From: Tieghemiomyces parasiticus
Taxonomy: Eukaryota > Kickxellomycota > Dimargaritomycetes > Dimargaritales > Dimargaritaceae
Direction of reading: 5' to 3'
Assembly (NCBI GenBank): GCA_027575765.1
Contig: JANBPT010000020.1
Span: forward strand, 59,747-123,746
Length of the DNA stretch: 64,000 nt
This document shows, one piece after another, positions 19,030 through 29,729 of the stretch. The stretch's first letter is position 1. Every line of letters starts with the position of its first letter. The position numbers and the translations under genes were made by a program. The notes under the pieces are model-generated. The model searched no databases. It was not told the DNA's origin and saw only the letters and a program-made list of their open reading frames with translations.

Positions 19030-22000
19030 GCTTTACCGAGAAATAGAATATATGACAGAGGGAAGGGGGGATGAGCAAGACGGGCAGTTGGACATTGGTA
19101 GGGCATAACAAGGAATAAAACACTGGACTGCAAATGGTACGTGGCATGGATACAATCGAAACATGCGGGCTTAATCAATGGCGAAATGGGAGGCCTGCAC
19201 ACGCGGATTCGGCATCGCGTGCAGTTGCTTCGCCATCCACGACTCTCTCACTTGCCAAAAAAAACAGCTCCATGACGCGTTTAATAATCCACGCGTCCCA
19301 TTGTCGGCTTTAGTTACGCCTTTGACAATATGACCGCTGGATCATCCACCCAGGTCCCCAACTGTCTCTCAGTGGCATGAGTTCCGGCCTACAAAAGTCA
19401 GATAGAGCTAGCTGTAGAGTGAGACGCTGGCCAACGGGTTCACCCTTCAGGCTCATTTCGATAATTCTTAAAAGCAATGTAGGCCAGATATTATCTAACA
19501 GAGGAATCGAAACGCCTCCCTCCCAGCCGCCATCCGATTGCCTATAATAGAACACCGGTTGGTATTGTACCATCTACTATATGATTAACACCATCAGGGC
19601 CATTTTGAACCGGGGTCCACCCATGCTGGTGCTAATCACCATGGCTCTAAACTACCTTAGGCATGATACGACATCACCGGTTTAACCGGTCAATCATCGT
19701 GAGGGAAAGGGGCCCTAGGGGCGTTGGTGGCACACTACTGGATGAGGTAAGCGACATGACGACCCTGACCCTAGTTTATCATTAGGTTGACTGGACGCGT
19801 GTATCCCAGTCGCGCGGGCGAAAGTCGTTTACTGATTATGCCCTTGCTTTATTGATATAGGAATGCCGGCCCGTCAGGCTTTCAGGAGGTGCGCGGGTCA
19901 CCGTACGACAATGCGTCATGCCAGTTGGCAGCCGGTTAGAACATTTCCTAAAAACCGGCGATGGTATCACGATAAACGTATTATCTGCGGTGACCTTCGT
20001 GGCATAGGGCGCGGAGGGGCTTCACATCACTCCTTGCCGACCCATCTACCCACGCCGTAGTTGGTGGAATATGTCTAAACTTGACCTGCCAGTTTCCCCA
20101 TTCGGCCCTATGTCTCGGATACTGGTAGTCCGTCGTTCAGGCTACTACTGGTACGGGTAAATAAGACGGCGGTCGCAACCGAGCCCCACCACTACCAAAC
20201 TGCCACAGGGAAAAGGCTAAAATTGACACGCCCCGGTCCAGGCTGTGGGAAGCGAGTGCGACCTAACTATGGTTATACAGGCGTGTTCTCCACAGGAAGT
20301 GACTAGTGACAAGGGTATGCTATCGCCGAGTCCACCTGTACTTATGGCCACCGGCAATATCGCATGCACACTCCTACAAGCTCCGACACGATTGACCTGT
20401 GATCTTAATCGCGATGACTGTCAAGTAAAAGGAGCTGGTGATTTTCCTTCTCTGCCGCCCAAACGAAAGTAGAAGCGGTAAAAAGATCCTACACCCTCTT
20501 CTACTCTGTGATATCTCCGTATCCTGCGATGAATACGTCAGTAGCCTTCGGTACTTAGGGTGAGATGAACGATCTTCTGGATTAAACTCACCCACAGACG
20601 CAGCATGCCTATCTGGCAATCGTCATTGGTAACCTTCGGGGAACACCTCAGTTTTCACCCTGAAAGGGGGGGCAGAGATGGTTACACTCCGCGCCTCTGC
20701 TGCTCGGAATGCCAGGCTTGTAAAGGCGAAGCAACGCAGGGTTGGTGTGGGACGACGGCGGGAGATTCGAGCCTGGATGTCAAAAAGAATGGCCCGGGCG
20801 GTACACTCTCTAAAGTGCAGGCCTGAGTGACTGACAAACCGCTATCCTTATCTTTTTAAAAAAAATATACACCAAACCTAGTGGTTAGAGGGGGGGTGGG
20901 GATAATGGGACCCCAGGAGGGGGAGGACTCGTATGTGGAACGCCCTCGTTCGGGTGGGGTAACCGGGTGAGTCACTTTAGGTAGCCCTAGCGTCGGTGTC
21001 CAGCTTGTTTTATTAGTCTTTACCATGTCATCATTTACCTAGAGTGGAATAGACAAGGTGCCCAGACGTACGTCGTTAGGGCTATTCCCCGAATTTAAAT
21101 CACACGGTACTACTGCATAAATGACAAACGCTGTTGACTACAGGATCCATGGAGGTTGTGAGTATAGTGAGAAGGTTCACCCAACTGCCCATTGCGTGTC
21201 ATTAGCTGGCCTCGGTTCCAACCCCCCCCCCCACTGGGCTGTAGCATTAATGTGGAACGGCCAGACGGCGCACCAACCAAACGAGTTGTCAAATAGTATA
21301 ATTATGAGGCAATAGGCGGCTGATCCGGAGCTATATCTGTCCAAATCGGGTAGTAGATTAACGGGATTGGCAGCTCGGATATAAGTCAAAATATTCCTAA
21401 GGAGTAATCTGCTCGCTCTTCACTGCGCAAGCTAGAACGACAGGCAGAGCACGCGACCGTTTCCGTTTTTTTTTATTTTAGCGACGTGTACATAGCTGCT
21501 CAACTGGTATACCGCTCAATAATCCACACAGTGTTGTCCCTTCGCAATACTGTAACAGCACCCTTGCGTATCCCCGCCTTTCTAATACCTGGGTTCTACT
21601 TCGGAAAAAGTGGAGCAACAGTAGTACAGGGTGCTGATGGTAGAAGCCGGAAGCTGGAAGGGGGACGTGTCATCTCCCCGCTTGGCACGCATAGCAGAAC
21701 ATAATCAATTTTCTGACCTTCTATTTACATTCCTGGGTCCAGGGGACTAATAAACCTCACAAATCTGTCTATGTATACTGCAGGCTCAGCACAAGCGAGT
21801 TGGACAGAGGCAGATTGTGTTCATTTTACCTGCCCCTGACCATCAGCCCGCGGTCGGGCCGCCCTACTATGCATAATATTTTGGGCCCTACAGCAGGGCT
21901 GATGTGACTCCCGTCCATTTACATCGCCAAAGCCACTCTTTTATTCTTTGCCCACCAATGCTGGTCTTCCCTGGCCCCTTTACTTGGCAATGTGTTTACA

Positions 22001-23808
22001 TCTCCATTCACCGGACGGTTCACTGGAACGCGTTCCTGTGTCTGCTTATTGGTAGGGCACTCATTGGTAAAGCCATCGTATCGTGTACTCGCAGGGTCCT
22101 AAGCAGCCCTTCCCCTGGGTTAGTAAATACAACGCTGGGCAGTTGTTTGTCTCACAACGTATGGGCCGTTAGGTCCGCCCCTTTCGCGACCCTGAAGCCG
22201 CTCAGGTTGACTGTCGGAGGCCCTGTACAGGGTAACGAGCCCACTGGTTCGCCCGCCCGTCCACCGAATAGCAGTGAACGGGCCCCTATATTTACGTTCC
22301 CATCCTTCCCGCTTGGCCATTCTGTACGACGCTGGCCCGGCCCTATCGGCCACCGCAATTCTGCTCCCTCTTTCTACTACGCTTCCATTCCTAAACTGTG
22401 AGAGGGCTCGCACTACCCTTCTATTCACCCCGTCCACCGCCTTCTGTCGGTCCTGCGGGAGAACGGGGGATTGCGCCACGGTAGTACCTGTTGCTCAGTC
22501 ACTGCACTAATCCCTGCCCCTGCCCGCCGCCCTCCCCATGTCTAACCGAGTGGGTATACGCATCGTCGTTATCGCATGTTTATCCGCCATGACTTACCCA
22601 AGGGGCTAGCCTGCCTGCTGGCGCGATCGGTATATAACGGTGACTGCCCGCTGCGCTCCTGAACTCATTTACCCAACCAATCTCCACCATCACCCCCCAC
22701 TACAAGGCCTGCCCACAACGTAACTGTCACATTTCTCCACCTTACCCTGCCAACAACGTGCAGCCCCCACCCACCCTCCCCGCTTTCCACCCCGAGCCTA
22801 CTCTTTGTTCGATTGTAGCGTGACCATCCTTTGTTAAGCCCAACTCTCTTTCCTTTCGCCCTTACGCACCCCCACATAAGCGCCACCGCTCGTCTCCTAG
22901 CAACCAGCAACCTTGCACTGTCTATCTCTTCCATCCCGGCAACCGCTGCGGCCATTCGTTACGCATACCCGCCTCCTAACGCGACACACATGCCGCCTCC
23001 TATTCCTACCGACTATTATTGACCACTGGCCTTCGCACTTCGCTCTATTCTAATTCTGTGTCTTTCCCTCCTGTCCTCTCCCGTTCCTCTTGACCTCATC
23101 GTCGTGGAGCCTGCTATGCTGCTTTGCATTACTCCTTGCCCGCCGTCCCCTATCTTTTTTTTCCCGCCTGGACCGCTCTACTATTTTTAGTGACTGCCTA
23201 GAATTAAAGGCCCGTCCAACGTCCCTTTATTTCCCTCGCTCTCGCCGGTCCAACAACGGTCTTTGTAATTCGCTGGGTCACCGGGTATATATTACCGGTC
23301 CTTCGCCCCCTTGCCCACTGTCCCCCTCCCGCTTTTCCTCCAGCCCTTATGATTATCACCCCTCCTCCTTCTTGACTGTCCATAGTATACCCGTCGCTTC
23401 TCTTGCTTCATCGCGACGCAGTGTCTTGTTCACACCCGCACATCCTTCCGGTCGACTGGGGCTATCCGTCACTCTTCGAATTCTTCTCTCTCCTCGCTCC
23501 AAGATTATCACACCTCTGAAACCTCTTGCTGGAGCCCGGCATATTTAGCACTGCTGGCTCGACCCTTCTCGCTTCGCTATAAGGGTCTCATTTAGTCTTT
23601 TCCAGCACGTCTAATTGTATTTAAAGGGCATCATCGTCGCGTACCCTACGTACTTCGGCTACTCCCACGTCGCCAACACCGTGGACCCTGCCGTATTTCC
23701 ATTGTCGGGGAGATTTTCACTTTGCCTCACATCTACTGCATTATTATTTGCTTTTCAGTCTTGTCCAGCCCATTATTTAGCCAGTCTTTTCCCTTCATAT
23801 CGCCCACC
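19030..23808. other. Large gene-poor interval (4.8 kb)
   Basis: The longest stretch without a supported gene. Between about 19200 and 22500 base composition is more even than in exons. Open frames are short, occur on both strands, and lack recognisable motifs or consistent splice links. There is an 11-base poly-C run at 21222-21232. From about 22640 to 23800 the plus strand becomes strongly pyrimidine-rich, with many CCCTCC and CTCTTC runs, and then ends in CCCACC-ATG. This looks like the promoter and a long 5' untranslated region of the following gene. A 5'-UTR intron is possible. No transposase, reverse transcriptase, long terminal repeat or tRNA is visible. Confidence 0.55.
21222..21232. 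repeat. 11-base poly-C run
   Basis: Homopolymer of eleven C in the large gene-poor interval. Confidence 0.8.
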
Positions 23809-26793
23809 ATGTCCAACAACGACTGGCTCCCCATCACGGTTTGCGACGCTGCCTCACGCCTCGAGTACAGCTACAGCCTTCAGTGCCTTGGCAGTTGCGT
23901 CATCCGGTGCAATGTCTGCGCCCGGCTACTCCTACTCACCCCGCAGTCGTCCCGGAATATCTATTGCGCCGTCTGCGACGAACCCCTCGATATTTCCCTT
24001 GAGGCCATGATGATGACCCCCGGTGTCATCGTCAAGGCGTTCAACGTGGAGAAGCCCTTCGACATTGAAAACTTTTTGCGAGTTGAGAGCGTGGCCAACC
24101 ACCTTCGGCCGTCCAGTGTTGTACGCATGGGGTATCTCCTGGTCGAGAAGGTCGCCCTGCAGCACCCTTCGTCCGCGCCGAACCGGTCCAACTCCACACC
24201 CAAGAGCATCAAGGTCCTGTCGGCCCTTCTCAAGCGGTCAGCTCCGCGGTCCAAGACCTTGTGCCAGATGGGCTGGACGCAGGTCCTGGCTGTCCAGAAC
24301 GGCTCCGTGCTGCGTTTCTACACCACCCGGCCCCAGCGTACCGACGCTGGTCTGCGCCACCTGCTCCTCGAAACGGTCGACCTTACCCGCACCGAGATTG
24401 GGCGCGTAGCCGCCCACAGCCCCGGTGGTGCGGGTGGGCTTATATACAGCGCTCCGCGTCCCGCCCGCCTTTCCCTGCGGACCGCTGACGCCCGCTTCAC
24501 CCTCAACGTTGGTACTGACCTGCTCACCGCATGGTGGCAGACATGCTTGGAACGGTCGGTCCAGGTTACTCGCGACCGCGCTGCAGCCATCCGGTCCCGT
24601 GGTCCTGAAACCCCAACCCTCAATTTGGACGCCACCCGTGAGGAGGACCTTCAAGCCGCTGACGCTGCCCTCGACTCACCCACCCGAAAGGCTATTCCCA
24701 CCCCCATCATCGCCGCGCCACAGGTGGCCACAATGGCCGACGACCCCCCTGCCCCGCCACTCCGCACTTTGTCTACCGCCTTTCAACGTGACATGACTCC
24801 GGCTGCCGCTACGGCTTCAGGTGCCTTCACCGATCCCGGCCCGAGCACCTCCTTGCTAACCGTGTCCTGCCGGAGCCGGTCTACTCTGTCACTAGCCAAC
24901 CCGGACCCATTGGTGTCGCCCACCACCCCCTCACCGACTACGGCTGCCTTCACCCAGGTACCGCGTCTGCGCAAGGCCCGGTCATACTACCTGGAACAGG
25001 CTCGTGCCGAATGCCTCCAGTCCCTGGCCGCCTCGGGTCTCCCGGCAGCACCCAAGAAGTATTCGCCCGCCCTCAGCTCAGGGTCCTCTACCACGGCCTG
25101 CTCCCACGGTTCAGGCAATCTCCCCGCCGACCGCGAGGACGACGGCGACTCCATCCTGTCCCTTGACTATTACCCTACCAGTCCGCGTCGAGCTGCGACG
25201 GACGGACCGGCCACGCCCCGCGGGACCAGTCGCCATAGCGGTGATGACGAGTCCGATGTTATCCACCAAACCAAGTCCCTGGTGCGTATTCGGTCCAGCG
25301 GCTACACTGTCATCCCTCCGACCCCGGCTGCCGCTCCTGCTTCCCCGCCGTCCCTCTCGCGCAGCCGTTCCTGCGCCCAGGTCAACTCGAAGCGCATGTC
25401 CCGCTACTACCCTGACTCGCCCTTCCTCGATTTGGCCAACGCCTATGAAGCCGCCCACGGTCTGGCCGCGGCGTGTGGTAAGCGGATTCAGGATGAAGAT
25501 GACGATAGCGAAGCAGAGGTGGGTGAGCCTAAGAAAGCCCGCGACAGCTTTGCCGAGTTTGCTGCCCGTATCCAGCCGTCCCACTTGGTGGACGGTCCCC
25601 GCACGGCCCCCGTCCCGCCGCCCAAGCCCCGGCGGTCGCTCATCCAGGCAGTCACCACGGGCCAGGAGTACCGCCCGCGGAACAAGGCCGCTCCGGCGCT
25701 GCCCGACCTCTCAACCACGGTTCCGCTCAGCGCGCTACGCAACCGCAGGATTATGGCGCCCACGGACACCCCAGTCCGCCGGCCTGCACCTCTGCCCATG
25801 AACGCCAGCCGGACCGTCCCGACCAAGCACCTGCGCACTAGTCTCTATACTCAGGGTCCCCGTACGGGCCCCGTATACGCCGCCGACTCGTCGGCCGTGT
25901 TGACCAATGCCAAAGCCCAGATGGCGGGATCCCGTCTACTCGGGTCCTCGCCCAATTTAGTCGCCCACACCCTGGTCCCCACTCCAGCGCCCAGCGATAC
26001 TGAGACCGAAGCAGAGTACAGTACGTCCACGGTGTCTGGGTTCGCGTCAGCCCTGCCTATGCCCGTGCCCAACCAGCGGCGTGTCTTGCTTTCCCCGTCG
26101 ATAGCTGCCTCTGCTTCGTCGTCATCGACTTCCTCGCTTGAGACGCTGACACGGTCCACCATCAACGCCAGCTCGCCACCCAGTCAGCTGATGGCCTCGC
26201 CGATGTCGACCACCTCCACGGCCGTCAACAGTCCCGTGCTGGACCCGCTGGTCCAATTGTCGCGCCTCAACAAGGCGGCTCAGACCATCTTGCGCAACCA
26301 CGCCATTACGCACCCGGCTGCCACCCCCACCCTGCCGACCACCGTCGTCAGCCTAGCCACCGTAGTGACTTCGGATCTCGGCTCGTCGTCGTCATCGTCG
26401 TCGGATGACTACCTCTCTACCCTCCAGAACCCCACCGCCCAATCCGGCGGTACTGCTTCCCAAACCCACACCCAGGCTACCGTCGAGGCCTATGCCCTGG
26501 CCGCCCACAAAGGCCACCTGCGAACCCGCGCGACCAGCCTCTCGTGCAACTCACAGTCCTCCACCGATACTGAAGGTCTCGGTGATGAGGACGATGAGGA
26601 AGAGGATGAAGAGGCTAACCTGTTTAAAGACGCCCGGTTCAACCCTTACGTCCGCACTCAGCTCAAGATGGCCCGCCCTGCCTCCAGCGTTGCTAAGCCC
26701 TTGCCGCCCACTCCGGCCAACAATGCAGTCTACCGCTCCACCAACCCGTTCTACCAACTTATGGCTGGCCGTACCCTGTCGAACGTGGTGTAA
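23809..26793 (+). CDS. Orphan protein with zinc-ribbon-like and PH-like N-terminus
   Basis: I do not recognise this 994-aa protein. The ATG at 23809 follows CCCACC, and the open frame upstream of it has no better start. Residues 34-56 show a C-x2-C ... C-x2-C pattern (Cys34, Cys37, Cys53, Cys56) suitable for binding zinc. Residues of about 105-260 look like a pleckstrin-homology fold: a basic MGYLLVEK opening, a W-containing strand, LRFYTT-like strands, and a last helix with tryptophans (TAWWQTCLERS). The loop between the first strands is unusually long. The remaining 700 residues are Pro/Ser/Thr/Ala-rich and probably disordered. They carry a PPPKPRR proline motif, serine runs, an acidic patch (DEDDEEEDEE, about 920) and a conserved-looking ending with KPLPPTP. 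Association with phosphoinositide membranes or the cortex is an inference only. It is convergent with the MINDY gene. Confidence 0.6.
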   Translation: MSNNDWLPITVCDAASRLEYSYSLQCLGSCVIRCNVCARLLLLTPQSSRNIYCAVCDEPLDISLEAMMMTPGVIVKAFNVEKPFDIENFLRVESVANHLRPSSVVRMGYLLVEKVALQHPSSAPNRSNSTPKSIKVLSALLKRSAPRSKTLCQMGWTQVLAVQNGSVLRFYTTRPQRTDAGLRHLLLETVDLTRTEIGRVAAHSPGGAGGLIYSAPRPARLSLRTADARFTLNVGTDLLTAWWQTCLERSVQVTRDRAAAIRSRGPETPTLNLDATREEDLQAADAALDSPTRKAIPTPIIAAPQVATMADDPPAPPLRTLSTAFQRDMTPAAATASGAFTDPGPSTSLLTVSCRSRSTLSLANPDPLVSPTTPSPTTAAFTQVPRLRKARSYYLEQARAECLQSLAASGLPAAPKKYSPALSSGSSTTACSHGSGNLPADREDDGDSILSLDYYPTSPRRAATDGPATPRGTSRHSGDDESDVIHQTKSLVRIRSSGYTVIPPTPAAAPASPPSLSRSRSCAQVNSKRMSRYYPDSPFLDLANAYEAAHGLAAACGKRIQDEDDDSEAEVGEPKKARDSFAEFAARIQPSHLVDGPRTAPVPPPKPRRSLIQAVTTGQEYRPRNKAAPALPDLSTTVPLSALRNRRIMAPTDTPVRRPAPLPMNASRTVPTKHLRTSLYTQGPRTGPVYAADSSAVLTNAKAQMAGSRLLGSSPNLVAHTLVPTPAPSDTETEAEYSTSTVSGFASALPMPVPNQRRVLLSPSIAASASSSSTSSLETLTRSTINASSPPSQLMASPMSTTSTAVNSPVLDPLVQLSRLNKAAQTILRNHAITHPAATPTLPTTVVSLATVVTSDLGSSSSSSSDDYLSTLQNPTAQSGGTASQTHTQATVEAYALAAHKGHLRTRATSLSCNSQSSTDTEGLGDEDDEEEDEEANLFKDARFNPYVRTQLKMARPASSVAKPLPPTPANNAVYRSTNPFYQLMAGRTLSNVV

Positions 26794-27332
26794 ATACCTT
26801 GTTTATAGCTTATTTCATGACCAGCATACTCTTTTCGCACCCTGCTTACTTCTATATCTTTTTTCGGGGCCTCATTTGCGAATATCACCAACTAATTGCC
26901 GGCAAGTCCCATCACCGGCCAATATTTCACTGCTTGACAACGCACTAGTTAGCCTGTTAATTTGCACTTCAGTAACGTATATATTTTTTTTCGCTCTACT
27001 TTCTTGGAGTACTTCACTCAGCCTCACTCACTCTGTACTATATACTCATGACCCGCCCTCATGGCGAGGAATATAATGCCATTTTCTATATGTTATAAAA
27101 CCTTGACCACGCCATCCAAAATAAAATAAAAATAAAACGGGTTACTTAGCGGTAAAAGCAAAGTTCTTGAGTTGAGTATGGCCACGAGTGTTCGTCGCAG
27201 AAAACTAGTTGTACATAGTTAAGGACGGGAAAAACAGTAATACGGAAGAGGAGGTCCCCTTCTCTTAACAATCAATGACGACGCTACATGGAACAATGGT
27301 CATCAACCCTGTTAAAGGCATCCACTCCAATC
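26794..27332. terminator. Convergent 3' region, PH-like orphan / MINDY
   Basis: A+T-rich spacer between two convergent genes. It contains AAAATAAAATAAAAATAAAA at about 27119-27138 and an AT-rich, T-tract-containing segment around 26970-27100, both suited to 3'-end formation. No gene is seen. Confidence 0.45.
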
Positions 27333-29729
27333 CTAAAAAATGGTGCACTTATCACGTCGCTGGTCCTTGGAGTGCGCCACCATCTTCTCCAGAATCTTGG
27401 GTCGAGTAGACGACGCAGTAGTTGACGTGTGAGCGGCCGAGGGGGACGTCGCCAAATCAGGCCTAGAGGGGGACGGTTGCTCCCGTTCGGCAGTACCGGC
27501 TGTCTCGATGGCAGTGGCGGCAGGGGAGGTTGGGACCGGGGGTGAGGCCGCCATCGGAGAGATGGGGGCCGGCGGGAAATTCGGAACGGGCGGTGAAATG
27601 GGTCGTTGGTCTTTCCGCGGGGGACGGGCTGTGGACCGCTGGCGGGCACGCTCGTGGTCGAGGCGGTCTTGCTCCTGGATGAGCAGAGCCAAGGCGTAGT
27701 CATCATTGATTTGCTCGTGTGGGCTACTTGCTGCAGCGGTGGTGATGACAGAGCCGGCCGCACCCAGAGGGGGATCGCCCGCGTCCCCCATCATGGAGTT
27801 GGGCGACGTGACCGGCGAATTGAGTGAGGTTGGAGCAGCCGCACTAGCGGTCGGCAGCGGCGACGGTGACGATGGCGATGGCGATGGCTTGGTCGGGTTG
27901 GGAATTTTGAACATGTCGTTAAAAAAACACGACCCATCCTGGTCGATATCACGGAGTGATTCCCAGACCACGTCGGGGGCGTTGGCGTATCCGGCGTCGG
28001 TGACTAGGAGGAATAATTCGCCATTGGCGCGCTTGTAGAGCGTCGAGAAGTGGTTGTTGCGGAAGAACACGCAGAGATGATGGTCAGGTAGTTCGGTGGA
28101 TAGGGTGATGAGGCCGTGGTAGGTCAACTGCGTAGCATTGTTCATAAGGAAGTGTTCGATGAGGCCGCCATCCTTAATCAGAGCGTCGATTTGGGCCGGG
28201 TCGCGCCCGGTCGTGGACACCGTCGGGGCCAGGCTACCCTCCTCTTGCTTGTGCATGACGGCGGGACGTTTGCCCTTATCGGTCAATTCCGAGGCTGCAA
28301 TGCCCCCCGCGTCTGCCGACGCCTCTTCAGCGGCCCCGGCAACGTCGTTAGCATGGGCCAGTTCGTCCAGGAGTTCATTCCGCTGGACAAGACACTCAAC
28401 GGCACGGTTGTAATTCTCATGGCGTACTACCAAGCATTCCCAGAGGTCAAACTCGCTGTGCGGGTCAGGGAGCCATCCGTGGACGAGAGGCACGCCGAGG
28501 TCGACAAAAAGTGATAGTTCCGGTGTCGGTTCGAATGCGTGGATACTATGGAAACGCATGTTGACATCAAGGCCGCGTTCGAGGTTGGGCAGTAAGGTCA
28601 GAATGGTCGACAAGCGATCGGTGGGTATCGCGCTCTGGCCGGGGCCTGCGATTCGCTCTAATTCACGGACGGTGGCTGCCTCGGTCTCTTTGGCGCAAAG
28701 GTCGTCAATAACGACGGTCTCGGCCCGGCCGTCCTCCTCGGCCAAAACCCGCCGCTGGGTGGGAGAGAGGGGCGGTTCCTCGCTAACCAGTTTATCGGCC
28801 AGGACCTGTAGTAGGTGCTCGAAGGTGACGGTGCGACGGTGGCGGCCGCGCAGAGAAATCTCGCGGCGTAGAAGCAGGACGTTGCAGATAGCAATGAGTG
28901 GACAGGGTCCGTTGGTGTTTTGGGTGATGATATCCAAGTGATGGACGTTTCCTGTGGCCGGATCGGTCCACATGACCGATTTGAGTTGATACACCCGCTC
29001 GGGAGTCGGCTCAGGGTGGGCCGCTAAGGCCGGCGAGGTGGCCGGGTGGGGGCCCGTAGCGGATGAAGAGGACCCAATTCCGTGGTCGGTTGCGGGGGCC
29101 GAGTCGACAAGCGCATCGTCGACCGTGGCAGTGTCGATGGAATGGGGACCACTAGGAGTTTCACCGTCGGTGGTAGCCTCGCTCGCGGCGTGGGCCTGGA
29201 CAGCACAGAGTGGTGGGGCGCTGGGGTTGGGGTGTGGCGGGGATGCAGGGCTCAGGCCCGGGGGAAGAGAGGGTACCGTTTCTGGTCGTGGTGACGGGGT
29301 CGACGAAGCGGAAGTGTCTGCTGTCGACAATGCCAGCTCTGGGGTGGACTCCCCATGACTAGTGGCGGGTTCTTTTCTCGGATATTCCATTGCCTCCTCG
29401 GCGGCAGGTGCGTGCTCAATAGGCTGCCTGGCCTCTTTCTCAGAAGAAGACATGGCCTCGGTCGGGGGCTCCGCTTTACCCACGGCAGCAGAGGTACCCG
29501 TGGTCTCCTCGCCCTCATCCTCAAGCAGGGCTGGGGAGACCTTAGCGGCCGGAGGGTTGGTTAGCGCTGGTACTTGGAGTTCCTCGACTGGACGGGCGGC
29601 GGCCAGTACATCGGAGGGCGGCGCCTTGGTTACACCGCTCTCTTCTTGAGACGTAGTCGAGGCCGGTAGGTCAGCCGCCAGGGTAGATATCTCGACACCC
29701 TCGGGCAGCTGGCGGTCCGAATGGGTCAT
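27333..29729 (-). CDS. MINDY-family deubiquitinase (FAM63 type) with C-terminal CaaX-like box
   Basis: A cysteine protease that trims K48-linked ubiquitin chains. Single exon, 798 aa. Residues 1-245 are Pro/Ser/Glu-rich and disordered. The catalytic domain follows (about 246-610). Gln270 and Cys276, in the block TQNTNGPCPLIA, sit six residues apart, as do the oxyanion Gln and catalytic Cys of human MINDY-1. His559 in FFRNNHFSTLYK is the catalytic histidine. A helix at about 672-692 (NDDYALALLIQEQDRLDHE) matches a motif interacting with ubiquitin (MIU), and a second Pro-rich linker follows. The protein ends in Cys-Thr-Ile-Phe, a CaaX-like prenylation signal that would tether the enzyme to membranes. 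Within the catalytic domain, about 60 extra residues (about 455-515) separate HENYNRAVECLV from the IDALIKDGGLIEHF block. It is convergent with the PH-like orphan. Confidence 0.95.
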   Translation of the reverse strand: MTHSDRQLPEGVEISTLAADLPASTTSQEESGVTKAPPSDVLAAARPVEELQVPALTNPPAAKVSPALLEDEGEETTGTSAAVGKAEPPTEAMSSSEKEARQPIEHAPAAEEAMEYPRKEPATSHGESTPELALSTADTSASSTPSPRPETVPSLPPGLSPASPPHPNPSAPPLCAVQAHAASEATTDGETPSGPHSIDTATVDDALVDSAPATDHGIGSSSSATGPHPATSPALAAHPEPTPERVYQLKSVMWTDPATGNVHHLDIITQNTNGPCPLIAICNVLLLRREISLRGRHRRTVTFEHLLQVLADKLVSEEPPLSPTQRRVLAEEDGRAETVVIDDLCAKETEAATVRELERIAGPGQSAIPTDRLSTILTLLPNLERGLDVNMRFHSIHAFEPTPELSLFVDLGVPLVHGWLPDPHSEFDLWECLVVRHENYNRAVECLVQRNELLDELAHANDVAGAAEEASADAGGIAASELTDKGKRPAVMHKQEEGSLAPTVSTTGRDPAQIDALIKDGGLIEHFLMNNATQLTYHGLITLSTELPDHHLCVFFRNNHFSTLYKRANGELFLLVTDAGYANAPDVVWESLRDIDQDGSCFFNDMFKIPNPTKPSPSPSSPSPLPTASAAAPTSLNSPVTSPNSMMGDAGDPPLGAAGSVITTAAASSPHEQINDDYALALLIQEQDRLDHERARQRSTARPPRKDQRPISPPVPNFPPAPISPMAASPPVPTSPAATAIETAGTAEREQPSPSRPDLATSPSAAHTSTTASSTRPKILEKMVAHSKDQRRDKCTIF

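Noticed and set aside
20755..20790. ATTCGAGCC, resembling a tRNA B-box
   Set aside because: No matching A-box at the right distance and no cloverleaf could be drawn.
22120..22479. 119-codon minus-strand frame in the gene desert
   Set aside because: No family resemblance, no coding-like continuation, and overlapping plus-strand frames of similar length.
25004..25801. 265-codon plus-strand frame, Pro/Arg/Ser-rich
   Set aside because: Frame-shifted shadow within the PH-like orphan, whose own frame is longer and continuous.
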